This document shows positions 20,989 to 32,760 of a stretch of 64,000 nucleotides of DNA, one piece after another; the stretch's first letter is position 1; each line of letters begins with the position of its first letter. Below the pieces are notes generated by a model. That model was not told where the DNA came from, did no database searches, and saw nothing but the letters and a program-made list of their open reading frames with translations. Source of the stretch: Phoenix dactylifera (Eukaryota > Streptophyta > Magnoliopsida > Arecales > Arecaceae). Location: positions 310,001-374,000 of the forward strand of contig NW_024067891.1 in assembly GCF_009389715.1 (NCBI RefSeq), in the 5' to 3' direction. A program made the translations under genes and the position numbers.

Positions 20989-22118
20989 TGTTGGGAATAT
21001 ACTGTCCCAGAAAATTTTAAATCTAGAATACTCTACTTCAATAAATAATAGGCAGAAATAGGCTTAGAGAAAATAAATAGAGAAAGTGGAAAAATGGAAC
21101 CCGAGATGCTGAGGCGTGGTATGTTGGTCACTTTCCTTGAAGTAGATTTCGCCGCCTTACAGTGCACTAGGCTTAGATGGCGTTCTACTCCTAAGATACA
21201 ACAGCCTCTCGCACTGTTCTTTCTGCCTCAATGATTTGCACGGATCAAAGAAGCCTTCGAACCCAGAATCAGTATGCAGCAAGCCCGATTGAAAGAAAAA
21301 TAGCAAATAGGAAGAATAGAAGTTCTCTGTTTTCAATTCTGTTTTTTGTCTAATTCGAAGAGGTCTATTTATAGACTTCTTCGGAACAGACGCGACCAAA
21401 AATCGGTCAACGGTCAAAACTGGTAATAAAGTTTGAAAAAACACTGGGAGTAGGATCAGCGGATGCGAGGTCGGTTGCGAAAAGGTGCTAACGAGGAAGC
21501 GACGTGGCTCCTCGTGCTAAGGGTGCGAAGCACGACTCATGCGCCTCTTGGCTCATCGCACCTGTTGTTCGACCTCGGCTCCTCTGGGCTCATTGCACCT
21601 GTTGTCCGACCTCGGCTCCTCTGGGCTCATTGCACCTGTGGTCCGACCTCAGCCTCGGCACCTCGGACGAGCACAGGCACAAGGAACCTCGGACGAGCAG
21701 GGCCTCAGTCTCTTGGACGACCTCAGCTCTGGGTCGCACAGGTGCAAGGAACCTCAGACGAGCAGGGCCTACGAGCACAGGCACGGGCGCAAGGAAACTT
21801 GGACGAGCAGGGCACATGCGCAAAGAACCTTGGCTCGGACAAGCACAACTCGGCCGCAAAGAGCCTTGGCTCGGACAAGCACAGCTCGGCCGCAAAGAAC
21901 ATGCGCAAAGAGCCTCGGACGAGCAGAGGCAGGGAGAACCATGCTTTACGTAAAAGAAATGAAAAAGGAGGGAATGGGGAATCGAACCTGTCATCTCATC
22001 CTCACCCAAACAACGCACCAACCACCAAGCCATACTCCTTTGTTAATATATATGTATAACATATATATATTTTAAGTATGAAAACTTTTAATCATTAATT
22101 TAACCAAAAAATCTAACA
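20989..22118 (-). repeat. 5' LTR of the young copia
   Basis: It is 1130 bp long. Compared with the left LTR it lacks about 75 bp near 21214, after 'cctctcgcac'. About ten substitutions are visible elsewhere. The TATA box is at 21366-21373. Confidence 0.95.
21962..22038 (-). other. tRNA-like segment with Pol III boxes (right LTR)
   Basis: This is the second copy of the same segment: box A at 22022-22032, box B at 21978-21988 and the T5 terminator at 21962-21966. Both boxes are unchanged relative to the left copy. Confidence 0.6.
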
Positions 22119-22123
22119 TAAAG

Positions 22124-22330
22124 TTGAGGTAAATTCTATACCTTTGAATGATTTTACTTTTGATAAAACTATGATGCTTTTTACAATTTAATAGATGAGT
22201 TTATAAAACAGAACTTAAACTAAAAAATCAAACACTCTTCACTGAAAAAAAAAAATCAAAAGCAAAATAATCATTAATTTAAGAAAATTGGAATCTGAGC
22301 AAAGAAGTTAACAAGCTGAATAACCAACAA
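22124..22330 (+). pseudogene. Decayed copia gag, continuation after the insertion
   Basis: Reading across the target duplication, the frame gives NLRLMVCKVEVNSIPLNDFTFD, close to the post-zinc-knuckle region of SIRE-type Gag as I remember it. In-frame stops follow within 60 bp. This joins 14140-15183 into one old element. Confidence 0.55.
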
Positions 22331-23222
22331 ATTTACGTTAAGTTATGAACAGTTGAATATAATGTTGAATAACCAACAAATTATTTTTGACAAAGCTAAA
22401 CCTGACTATAATATGTTATTGAGAGCTTCCTCCTGTCTCCTGAGTATCATCCTGACTTAGGCATCAGAGGATTCCTCACTGAATACACCCAGGCAAGAGG
22501 ACTTCCTTGTTTATGTTGTTTCTAGTTGGAGCGTCATTTCAAACCAGCCTTCCCGCAATTGCCTCTCGCATCAGGTCTCAACCCGACACGATCCAAGCAG
22601 TCGATCACCGAGTTCTCCAGCACTAATGCTTTACTCGTTCGGCGCCTAGGACTGGCTAGTTCCTAGGAGCAACAAACAATAACATGTTGTTTACGTGGAA
22701 AAGTGTTTGGGTAGCAAACTTGATCGGAAAGAATAGGAAGCTTTCATATGAAGTGGGAGTGTTTATAGAATAGGACAAAAGGGAGATTAGAAATCAAAGG
22801 GAGCCCCAAATCATGTACCTAAGCCAAGTATTTCAATGTGGAAGCTTTGGTCTTGCCAAAAGAGTGAGCCAAGCAACCAAGAAGTGGCTTAAGCATGGCA
22901 CATAACAAATTGAGTGAGGAGAACATCAGACTAAATAGCTGTTAGAGAGATTGAGTGGAGAGTCATGTTGAATCAGTCAGAACATGCCCGGTGAACTATG
23001 GGTTTTATTAATTGACCTAACAAAAAGGATCATGATGCAATACAATATTAAGCAATTATTGAAAGTAGTACAAGATCTGATAGTGAACAAGATGGGGCAA
23101 GTGGGAGAATAGTAGCCCCAGTGGTTGAAACTACCAAGAAAAGTGGAGTCCAGGCATGGGCAAGAACTAACACTTGACATATACAGTTACCCATGCGTCT
23201 ACAATTCTATGTATAAATAATG
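22331..23222. other. Unassigned repeat-like sequence
   Basis: A GC-richer block at 22410-22680 ('gaggattcctcactgaataca', 'gatccaagcagtcgatcaccg') looks like part of a transposon, but I cannot name it. The remainder has no coding frame. Confidence 0.3.
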
Positions 23223-24887
23223 TGTTGTCCAAAGATGCAACCCAAAAGAAGAGCGTGAATTAAGTCCTTAAAAAATTATAATTATTTATAATTGAAAAAC
23301 AAACACTCAAAAGTGTTTGTGTAGTAAATGATAATATGTATGTATAGTTATAGAATTTGAGTGTTGAATGCAAGATGGAATAAATACACGGCACAACAAA
23401 CACAAGTTTTATAATGGTTCGGTGCCAAATTCAGCACCTATGTCTACTCCTTGAGGCATCCTTCTTGAAAATTTCACTCTAGTATTATCAAAGATTATAG
23501 CGTGATTGTTCTACTCCGGCTCACAATCAAATCTAGTTGTTTTTCGCTAGAAATCAACCAAAAAACCACCCCAATCAAAGCTTTCCCTTGGTATGATTAT
23601 AACACACAATCCAATTCAAGGTTTTGATGGAGCTTTGCCTCAAATTTCAAACCCTTTGAAACTTGTTATAACGAAAACACAAAAATACAATCAATGAAAG
23701 AAAAACTTCTTAATGAGTTGATTTGAAGTGGTTGAAGCATGTGTTGGTAGTAGTAATGCTCTTGTTGGATGCTTGGAAGCTTTACTTTCATGCTCTCCAG
23801 TGTGGGTGAATGTGATCTTGACTGCTCTCTCACTTAACGACACTTTTCTATTTGCTTTTCTTTTTTCCTCGTTTTTTCTTGTTTTCTTCTGATGTCCCAA
23901 AGCATTTATATCTTGAAAAGTAGTTGGAAAACTTTTTATAGCCATTAGAGAGGAAAATATAGCAAGTAGGAGCGAGAAAAACTATTTTAAGCTCATAGAA
24001 AAGTAGTTGTTTGAAGTGTCACACACAGATGGGTCGACTCATGATCTTCAAAGGTCAACTCTTCTTTTTCTTAGATCGACTCGAGAAAGCATTGATTTTC
24101 ACTATATTCTGTCTTTCGCTGGGGTCATTCTGGGGTCGACTCATGCTCAATAGGGGTCAACTTAAGCTGCTTGGGTAGACTCGCAGAGGGACTATTTTTT
24201 ATTGTGTTCTGTCTTTTGCCTAAGACTATTCTATAATTGACTCGATTGATCCTAGATCGACTCATAAAAGTGCACCTGTTTGCTCCACTGTGCTAGGGTC
24301 GGCTCATGTAGCTTTGAGGTTGACTCTTGAAACCCTTCATAATTAAAATCTTCTATCTAAGCCTATGGGCATTCAAAGGTTGGTTCCTCATGACTTGGGG
24401 CGATGAATTAGAAGAAATGTCAACCGGCAACCGTATCTAAAAACAACGATTAGTGGATATTGGTGATAGCAAGCAAAGGATTGGGGATTCAGTGGTGTAA
24501 TGTTAAGAGGCCATGCGACATGAAGACATTGATAGCAATATGAGGGAAGTTCCCATCAGGCAACAACGGTTCTGCTTGACCCTACAAAAGCATGCATATG
24601 CTGTCAGTGAAGATTTTCATACTATTTTTTCTGACTTTTCCAAAGGAAGAAACTGAAAATTCAGCGATTTTAAAAACAAAGAAAAGCTCGTCTAATACAA
24701 AACTTTATAAATACTTTTCACATCCTTTCCAATTTGAGCATTTTAGGTTGAATTCTTCTTCATATGTTTAAATTATTTTAAGATTATTTTTACTTCCTCA
24801 ATGCATCCTTAAGAACTCCAAAAACACAACTAGTAAACTTTTACTCAAATATTTTGTATAATCAAAATCAAACCTTTTAGGTCAACA
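23223..24887 (-). repeat. LTR of a SIRE-like copia element, minus strand
   Basis: It begins TGTTGTCCAAAG, matching TGTTGCCCAAAG at 44844, and ends next to a minus-strand polypurine-like tract (AAAAAGGGAT, 24888-24900). Internally it carries 'ttcggtgcc...cacctatgtctactcc' and 'ggctcacaatc', shared with 45010-45110. It also has GTCGAC-type degenerate repeats at 24028-24330. Its length (about 1665 bp) is close to the 1742 bp of the split LTR at 44844-58705. Confidence 0.7.
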
Positions 24888-26100
24888 ATCTATCCCTTTT
24901 TGATAATGACAAAACCTTTAAGTACTATGATAAAACAATGTGTGCTAGGATAAAAATAATCAATATTCACTATTAAAAAATGATTTACCAACATGGTATC
25001 TAAATAAGTTAATTTTCTTGATACCAACAATTTATTTATAATATTACCAACTTATTGTCAATGTCCAACCGATTTGAAGGTTCATTTAGGTCTTATTTTT
25101 AATGTTCAAATGATTGCTCTTGATTACAATCATATTTTTCATGTCTTTACTTATTTCTTTTCTCTATTCTTCTTATTTCTCTTCTCAATAGTTATACCAT
25201 CTCTTCCCCTTTTTGTTGTTATCAGAAAGAAACATGCATTTGAATTGAGGAACGGAGTATTGTACGTAAGGCAAAGTAGCTTCATTAGTACTATAACATG
25301 TACAATAGAGAAATTATCAAAAATAATGTATGTTGCGGAAACCAGTACATCATAGCAAATAAACTACCGAGATAATTAGGGTGAAGTATCTAGACACTAT
25401 AAAGGAACTCCTAAATGACTACTCGGAGGATCATAAACTATGGTAGGAATGATGGATGGTAGAGCACCTAGATCCAGGGGCTGAACTAGAGGGTCTGAAG
25501 GGTCCAAACTGAGTAAAATGATGATAGAAAGGTTGAGTGGTCCCAATCTCTTGGACAAATCGCCCGATCATATCAACAAGGGTGGTAAAAGCTAATGAAA
25601 TGAGAGACTCAGTCGATTTTCTCGGCCAATCCCAAACCTCTCTAAGGCTATCCTAAATCTAAGCTCCCATCCTCCACGTCTTAGTGGTGAAGTTCCTAAT
25701 GTCGTTCTGCTCTGAATTCTACAGAGTTCTCACTCCCTTTTGATCTCTATGGTCCTCCAAAGTTGACTCATCATCATATGTCTCACCTCAACTTTACCAT
25801 CATCTGAGTGAATGAAGATAGATAAGGCTCTAATCTCTAATCCATAGAAAGTATGCCACATGGTGACTACAGAAATCTTTGCTAATCTTGGATTCTGCTC
25901 TCCTCCTGCCGAAATGCTTTAGATGCTACCAACCTACCCATAACTTGCTCAACAACAACTCTTAGCTGCTCCTCATCTAGTCTAATAGTCTGACTAGTAA
26001 TGCTTTTTGAATGCTGTCTAAGGATAGATATTAAAAGATGCAGCAAAGTCTTCAATCCAAACAAATGCTGGCCTATACTAATGCTATTTATTAACGATTC
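24888..26100 (-). mobile_element. Internal debris of the SIRE-like element
   Basis: The sequence lies upstream, on the minus strand, of the LTR's polypurine tract, where this family carries its extra ORF. A short minus frame at 25882-26064 is the only open piece; similarity to the extra ORF at 59337-60698 is not convincing by eye. It ends about 200 bp from the stop of the glycoprotein gene. Confidence 0.35.
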
Positions 26101-26315
26101 AAGTTACATGCTAATCCTTTTCATAATGTAAAAAGTCTAAATAATGTCAAACATGGTAGTTTTACCAACACAATATTGCCTAAGAAATTCTAATTGTAGA
26201 AATGAAAACATAACAATGTTAACTTTGAAGAAGTTTCAACCATCCTCCTTGAACTTCCTACCCATATAATTCACTAAGGAATAATCTAAAAATACTGTCT
26301 TCAAGCTCAGTTTCT

Positions 26316-29300
26316 TCATTGGCAAGGCACAACGGTAGGCTCCATGGGTGTGGAAGTACTTCTGTCGCACATGTCAGGACCAATACTTGTCACCCCCTCT
26401 TCCTGATATAAAATGAAAACAAAGACAATTATGCATACAAATGCAAGCATGAAGAGGCATACAGGCACTAGGATTAGAAGGGAAGGTCAGGCAAAGTGAT
26501 GGACCTTGGCAAGATTTCTGAAGTATGTGGTGGTGTAGTTCCCAGTAGGAAAGAACACTTCAATTAGATCAGCTAAAACCAGCTGGGGCTGTGCAAGGGC
26601 TCCATCAAACCAATCTTTCAAATAACAAGCACTTGTTAGCATAATTGGACTTTTTTTCAAAACATGGAAAACATCAAATAAAAAATTAGAAAAGTATTGT
26701 ACAAACCAATATGTTGGGGCATTATGTAAATTCAATGAAAATTCTAATAATTGTACACATAATTGAAATTATGTGTCTCTAAAAGTAAAATATTAAGCAC
26801 ATTGTTTCCAGATTTTCATGGTTCCAAGGTATGCTATAAAATGTACTTTTTATTTCTCTAATAAAAAAAAAATGAATGCTGTTTTAGTCACATAAAACAT
26901 TGTAACTTGAGGACAGATGCAGTAGGGTTGTGCATCCAAATGATGTCAAAACTTAGCCAGCTGATGCATATAAGATGGTGAGCCCTCTTTTGAAAGTCGA
27001 AACAAAGTCATCTCGATCATTGTTTCAATTGCTTCTGGTTCAAGTTCAGAATTCATCACTTTCATCAGAATTTGATGGTAGATACTAAGGTCGGTGGAAC
27101 TGTCGCCCGGTTCGAGGCATTCCAAGCTATACCGGCCATGGACCGGAACAATTCTGGCAACGAAAACGAGATCGGCACTGGAGGAGGCAAAGACGAAAGA
27201 AAAAGACGAAAAGAGTGAGAAAGCGGGAGAGGAAGGTCGAGGCCGGCCAGGGAACCGCCACACGGAGGAGAGCTGCGGAAGAGGGGCCCATTTCAGTCCC
27301 CTGTTTCGTTTGAAACAGAGGCATGAGGGGCGCTTTTTATGTTTAGAGTTTTTAAGTGAAAGTAGCGGAGCCCTTCTTCTGCGGCTTCTCGGCGGCTCTA
27401 CAGCCTCTGCCTCCTCTGCGCGACAGCTCTTCGACCTCCACTAGCCTCCTTGGCCTCCCCCTTCTCTCATTCTTTTTCTCTCTCATTCTCCCTCCCCCGT
27501 CTCTTCTACTGTGTCGGTACAAGCACGGCACGGCATGGCACGGGTTCGTACCGACTCATGCTACTGGGCAACTGGTACAATGCCCAGTATCGGTTCTGCC
27601 GACTCTGGTAGATACATTTCAAAATTTAAAGCAGATCCCTCATTTTACAATAAAATAAAGAATATATATTAATTCAAATGTATGCACGGGAAAATAGCTT
27701 CAGAACATAAGAAATAAATGGTTTGGAAAATAAAACAGAGACCATATAAAGAAAAAGGTGAGATGAACGATAATTAGCTGCTTAATGCATGAATATGAAA
27801 ACAATATAAAATTGGTTTGTTTGGTAAAATTCGCAATTTACTTGCTCATGGTCTTATTCAATTAGTAATTACAACAAAAATGTTGTTTCTGAGTCCTCAG
27901 AATACAGAGAAACATTTGGGTCATTAGATTCTACAAGCAGGAACAAATGTGACTTTAAGAATTGTGGGATCCAACTTATTTGCATTACAATACCTATACA
28001 CGAAATCTACAGTTTAATATTTCTGTAGACAGTTTTGAACTGGCACGATTCAATTCCAGTAAGGTTACAGATTACATTTTATCTAGACCTTAACGTGGAC
28101 TGATGAGAATTTGGATTGTAAGAAGGAAGAAAAATTCAGAGATAATTAATATAATCCGTAAAACAATTAATAACTCATAAACCATGCATCTACTTCCGAG
28201 TATAAAAATTGGCAGGAGAAACTGGGAACCTGCATTAACAATTATTAGATTATGTAATTAGTAACCACCAATCATACCAAGTGTTGCAGAATCTCGCATT
28301 CTCTTATCATATCTCCACAGGCTCTGATTGGTGATAAAGCCAAAGCATGAGCTGTCTTCAATATCCATGTTCTCAAGGAATGTTGATAGTGTGTACTCTG
28401 CTGGCTTCAAAACGTATGTTTGATCAATTACCACGTCCACAGTCTGATGATACACACAAAATCATTTGGTTCAGCTAGCCTTCTATGCTGTTCATTTAAA
28501 TTGTTTTAGAGTCACTAGTGAAGTTTAGTCAGTACAGAATTCCTGCTTTGTCAATATGGAAAGAGATAAATGCATTGAACATTAAATGCAATTCAGCTGG
28601 AACTTTGAGATCCATTGAATCAAGGTGGCCCTTACGCAAATTCTGCAACATCCATTAGCAACATTTCTTGGGTACTTTTGCATCCATTACCAATTAAGAG
28701 TCCATCTATATGATCTAGTTTGATAAAAACTTTCGTCTGATTCACAGCAGAGAAACCTGTGATCTTTCAACAAAAGGTGGGAAAATTGATTTTCAATTTT
28801 ACGAAATGCAGGAATTCTACTTATCAAACCCACCATCCAGGTAATAGCAGGAAGGTCTACTCATAAAAATCTTGTTCTCGTTTATATCAGTTGTTAACTT
28901 ATTTAAAAATACATTTTACTTCATAGACCGCTACTTAGGTTTCATCCTCATTCAGCTTTATAGGACAAGAATTCCAGGTCTAAGGTCTAATAAAGAAAAG
29001 CACTTGCTGAAAACTTACACAAAGGATGGCATGGAAGTTCTCCATATCCTCTGGATCTGAAACATTGTAGAGATTGTTAGTGATGGTATCATCCACATTC
29101 TCACCTCCAGCATCGGTCACACACTGCTCAATGAACAATGTGGGTTTTTTATCCATCCAAGAGCATATGCAAAACCTTCTATTTGTGCCTACATACATGT
29201 GCATGTGTTGATGTGTATCTGCATGCAAATACTCTGCAAGTTCCCAAAAGATCTTACCTGCAACTTGTAACCTTCTTTAGCAAAAGACCATATACCCTAG

Positions 29301-32300
29301 AAAATTATTATGAAAAGTAAATACATAAGCCTCACCTCATGCTATTAACATAGTTTTATTGATGAAAGTTGAAAATAGGTTTTTTGGTTTCATGTCTGAA
29401 AAGCATAAGATGATAGCAATGTCATGGTATACCTGGTTATACTCCACCCAAGCTACAACAGGTTTGAATCGGGATTTAAGGTTTGCTGCAGATTTGCTTA
29501 AGCAAATGTAGTTTGCTTTAACCTGCAATGGACAATCAATTGAAGATAAAGATTTTCCAAGTTAATCGAAATTTGTAATGTTTGAGGCCCATATTGACTT
29601 TTCTCCCTAAAGAAAAGGACCACATTTGTAGGTAACAATTGACTGAATGTAGTGCATCACTATCATCATGTTTTTTTCCTTCTCCCTCTCCTATTCTTCG
29701 GTAGTATGATATTTTTGATCAAATTGGCATGTATTTTTACAGATTAGATGCATTTGTAAGTAAAGTGCATGATGAGTAAATAGAGAATTTTTTGCATTCA
29801 ATAAAAAACCAAAAGTTGAAAGTTGAGCTAGACTTAACTGCATCATACACTGAATTGGCACGGGCTTCTGAGTTTGTGAACGTTGCCAAGTACTTGATCC
29901 ATTCTGCCCTCTTAAGAAATCCATCAGAGAACAGTGTTATTGTTAGATATATGTCACTTCACACATAAATGTGCATATATGAAACAGGATGCACTTTAGC
30001 CTGTGGAAAAAATAATGGTCCTCTGATGCACATACATTCTAATAGATCGCTGCATATGCAAATATAGAAGATATACTTGTTCTTACCTGCAAAGGAGAGC
30101 TCTCATCCATAGGTACAAAGGCTGCAAAATTGCAAGCTTGTTCTGCATCTACATTGCTTATGAAGTGTGCGGAGAATTGTGAGAGTTGTTGTATATCTGT
30201 TCGGTTAACAAGCTGGATGTTGCCACTTGTTAACGACTTCAGTATACATTGCGATGTTACTTGATCTGATGTTATGCCCTTCAAGCTATCTAGCAAACCC
30301 AGCAACTGCAAATTTCTTAAAGAAAGTTAGTGGTATAGAACAGAAAAGAAATGGTGAGAGGAGACCAAGTTTAACAATGGCGATGAAATTTTTTCAAAGA
30401 ATCAAATTAAAGTGGTTTAAAACCATATGGTTGTGAAGCCATCAGCAGGTCATGCAAAGATTAAGCTTGAGAATGGACATTGCAGTTGTACGCCAATTCT
30501 AATCAATTATGTCATGAGATAATTGCCACTCGTTGGATGACCATCAATCAAAAAAAGCCAGACTAGGAAAGGTATGTTAGACTAGCCAAATGCAATATTC
30601 AGCAGGAGATCATATAATTCCTTTCCTCTGTTCATGTTAAATGTCATAGGTTCCAAATATCTAAAGAATTAATTACTTATTTCAAGTAGATAAATTGAAA
30701 CAACTGGAATGATTAGAGAAAGCCTATCTGCTTCTTTACTTGGGAAGCTATTTCCTTAATAATCTATAACTACTAAAAAGATGACGCCAAACTACCAAAA
30801 AAATCAATTTACAACTTTTTGAGACTGAGATCAGAGTAAGAAAAAATATTAGAGTTACAGTTTTAGGCAGTGGTGAAACTTCAGATTTGTAAGTAGCTTG
30901 ATCGAGCAATGCCCAAAAATGGGACAATTCAGTTATTGGTACTAGAATAATTAAACACTTGCCAGTCCTTGTTTTTAAATTTTTTAAAAAAGAAGATAAT
31001 AAAGGACATGCTCCTACAACCATCAAAATAGGCATGAGGCAGTTAAAAGACAGGAAGGTAAATGAAAGTCAAGTGAATGATGATCAGAAGATCAAAGGGC
31101 AATCCCGCAGACATTCTTCATTAGAAAAGAAATGTATAATCTGAGAAACTGATAGAAAGTACTCATTCACATAGCAGCAGTCCTCACCTCGAAGAATGAC
31201 ACTGTAAAAATCCATCAACAAACAGTAGATTAAAATTGCCATGTAGTGTGAGTAGGTAATGGTACAACGACAAAGCAGAATACAAAAATATTGGCAAGAC
31301 AAACTATGAAAAAGAAAGAGCTAGTATACATTTCACAGTTAATAAATTATATTTAGTCCATGGACATAATTAAGCCTATTTCTATGCACAGTTATATTTG
31401 TTTTATTTACACTTATGCACTGACTAGCAAAATAAACATCAAATGACCATCAGAATCAATTTTTAGATACAAGATTTTTGATCAGCAAGAACTAAATGTA
31501 AAATAGCAATCAATGTAAGGGTTGAACTTCAATGGGTTCAAATTGTATCTTTCATGCAAAAGAATGATTTATCTTCCTTCACACGGATCCACCGTTGAAT
31601 CGTGCAACGGTTGCTTCAAGATTTGTGCTGGTAGGTGAATGAAGGAGTTCGGAGTGCTTTGAGATCTTACAAGGCACGACCTGCACAATCCAATGGATGA
31701 TGTGAAAGAACATCAATCATTCTTTCTTGCAATGATACGATCCCCACCAAACTTCAATTCCCCTTTTTGGGGGGAAATTGAATGGTCAAGCTGGTCCAAT
31801 AGCTAGACAGGCCCATATTTTACTCCAAAAATATGGAGTAAAACAAATCTTTGCCAAATTTAAAAAAATTGGGACAAACCAAGGCTTTCGTCCAAAGGGC
31901 CATCAATGTATATAAAATTAAATATGTTCAGGAAACTTGAAATGGTTTTACCTATCCGACATCATAACTTGAAGGATGCCCTTAAAATCAACTGAGATCC
32001 TTTAGATTTAGATTTTTGATACTTGGAGGGCAGTATCAAACCTAGGGCCATGGTCATATAAACTGTTATGGGTCTGGGTCAGGTTCGGGGTCTCAAGAAT
32101 AAGGTCCAAATGGGATCATGGCTCTGCCCTAGTTAAGAGGTTTTCGAAGTACTATTCAAAATATTTTAGCTTAATTGCCCAAACCCTTAATGCTGTTGTC
32201 CCACGGCCTGTTCTAACTATTAAGAACGGCCATTACATAAGCATCATGGAGTTATTGATTACAAGCATGTGCAAGGAAATAAATTAAAACAGAACAAAGT

Positions 32301-32760
32301 AAACATATAGAGTACAATCTTGTACATGTACCTGGAAAATTGGTAGTGTCAACAGAGTAATTGGAGAGTGGGATCACAAAAGACTTGATCCTCCCGGTGC
32401 AGTACTTAGTTCGTGACGCCATCCTCGAATTATTCTTTGTTTCACACAGACACCCATACGCATAGATGTCAAGTTCCAACATGTATTATATGCTTTCGTG
32501 TTGAGTAGAGGCAGAGCAAGGAAGAGGCTAGAAGATTTCACCTGCATGAGAAGGTAGCTCTTCCCATCAATGCTGTTCTTGATTACCTTGAAGCTCTGCC
32601 CGTAGTATATGTGGAATAGCTGGGCGTCATCCACTTTAGAGATGTTTCCCACCACCGGAACAGTCTTGGCTGCTCCTCTCGCTTGTAACACTAAGAAGAA
32701 GAAGGAGAAGAAGAATACAGAAAAGGAATAAGACCTCTTCAGAGGCTTAGAAGAAGCCAT
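26316..32760 (-). CDS. Secreted plant glycoprotein of unknown function, 11 exons, 407 aa
   Basis: Exons on the minus strand, all with GT-AG borders and in frame: 32542-32760, 32332-32434, 31188-31201, 30087-30305, 29839-29910, 29433-29522, 29258-29296, 29019-29123, 28278-28443, 26505-26614 and 26316-26402 (1224 nt in total). The N terminus is a signal peptide (basic start, Phe-rich core, residues 1-29). Seven N-glycosylation sequons (N39, N74, N98, N146, N272, N326, N368) support passage through the ER. Recognisable blocks are [42 protein letters not shown] and [15 protein letters not shown] recognise it as a conserved single-domain plant protein without an assigned role. The helix-plus-'KPVVAWVEY' pattern resembles the FecB/TroA-type substrate-binding fold; that is inference. 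No catalytic motif is evident. The frame is intact throughout, so the gene is probably functional. Confidence 0.88.
26615..28277 (-). other. Intron 9 of the glycoprotein gene, with a GC-rich insert
   Basis: A 1663-bp intron. Between about 27070 and 27600 it turns GC-rich, with 'ccggttcgaggcattcc', 'gccatggaccggaac' and a C/T-rich run, then 'gtgtcggtacaagcacggcac' phrases that look like a dispersed element. Open frames on both strands there carry no domain. The intron borders are clear: donor GTATGA at 28277, acceptor TTGAAAG at 26615. Confidence 0.6.
31519..31765. mobile_element. Foldback MITE in intron 2 of the glycoprotein gene
   Basis: The two ends are diverged inverted repeats of about 75 bp. 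The left arm 'gtatctttcatgcaaaagaa' and 'tgatttatcttccttcacac' faces the reverse complement of the right arm, which reads 'gtatcattgcaagaaagaa' and 'tgattgatgttctttcacat'. The whole can fold into a hairpin. It has no coding capacity. The target duplication could not be defined. Confidence 0.55.

Larger units (their letters stand above)
15184..22118 (-). mobile_element. Young full-length Ty1/copia retrotransposon, minus strand
   Basis: Two LTRs (15184-16388 and 20989-22118) begin TGTTGGG and end AACA on the + strand. They are flanked by the 5-bp target duplication TAAAG (15179-15183 and 22119-22123). The interior on the minus strand carries gag then pol, with a polypurine tract (CAGGTGGGGGAA, 16389-16400) next to the 3' LTR. 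The LTRs differ by about ten substitutions by eye and one 75-bp deletion in the right copy, so insertion is recent. Joining the flanks across the element restores a copia gag phrase, which confirms that it landed inside an older element. The sequence after the 5' LTR (from 20988 down) does not match the usual Met-tRNA primer site. Confidence 0.95.

Noticed and set aside
26946..27444. ORFs of 105 and 116 codons in intron 9 of the glycoprotein gene
   Set aside because: Opposite-strand open frames in a GC-rich insert, low complexity, no recognisable domain.
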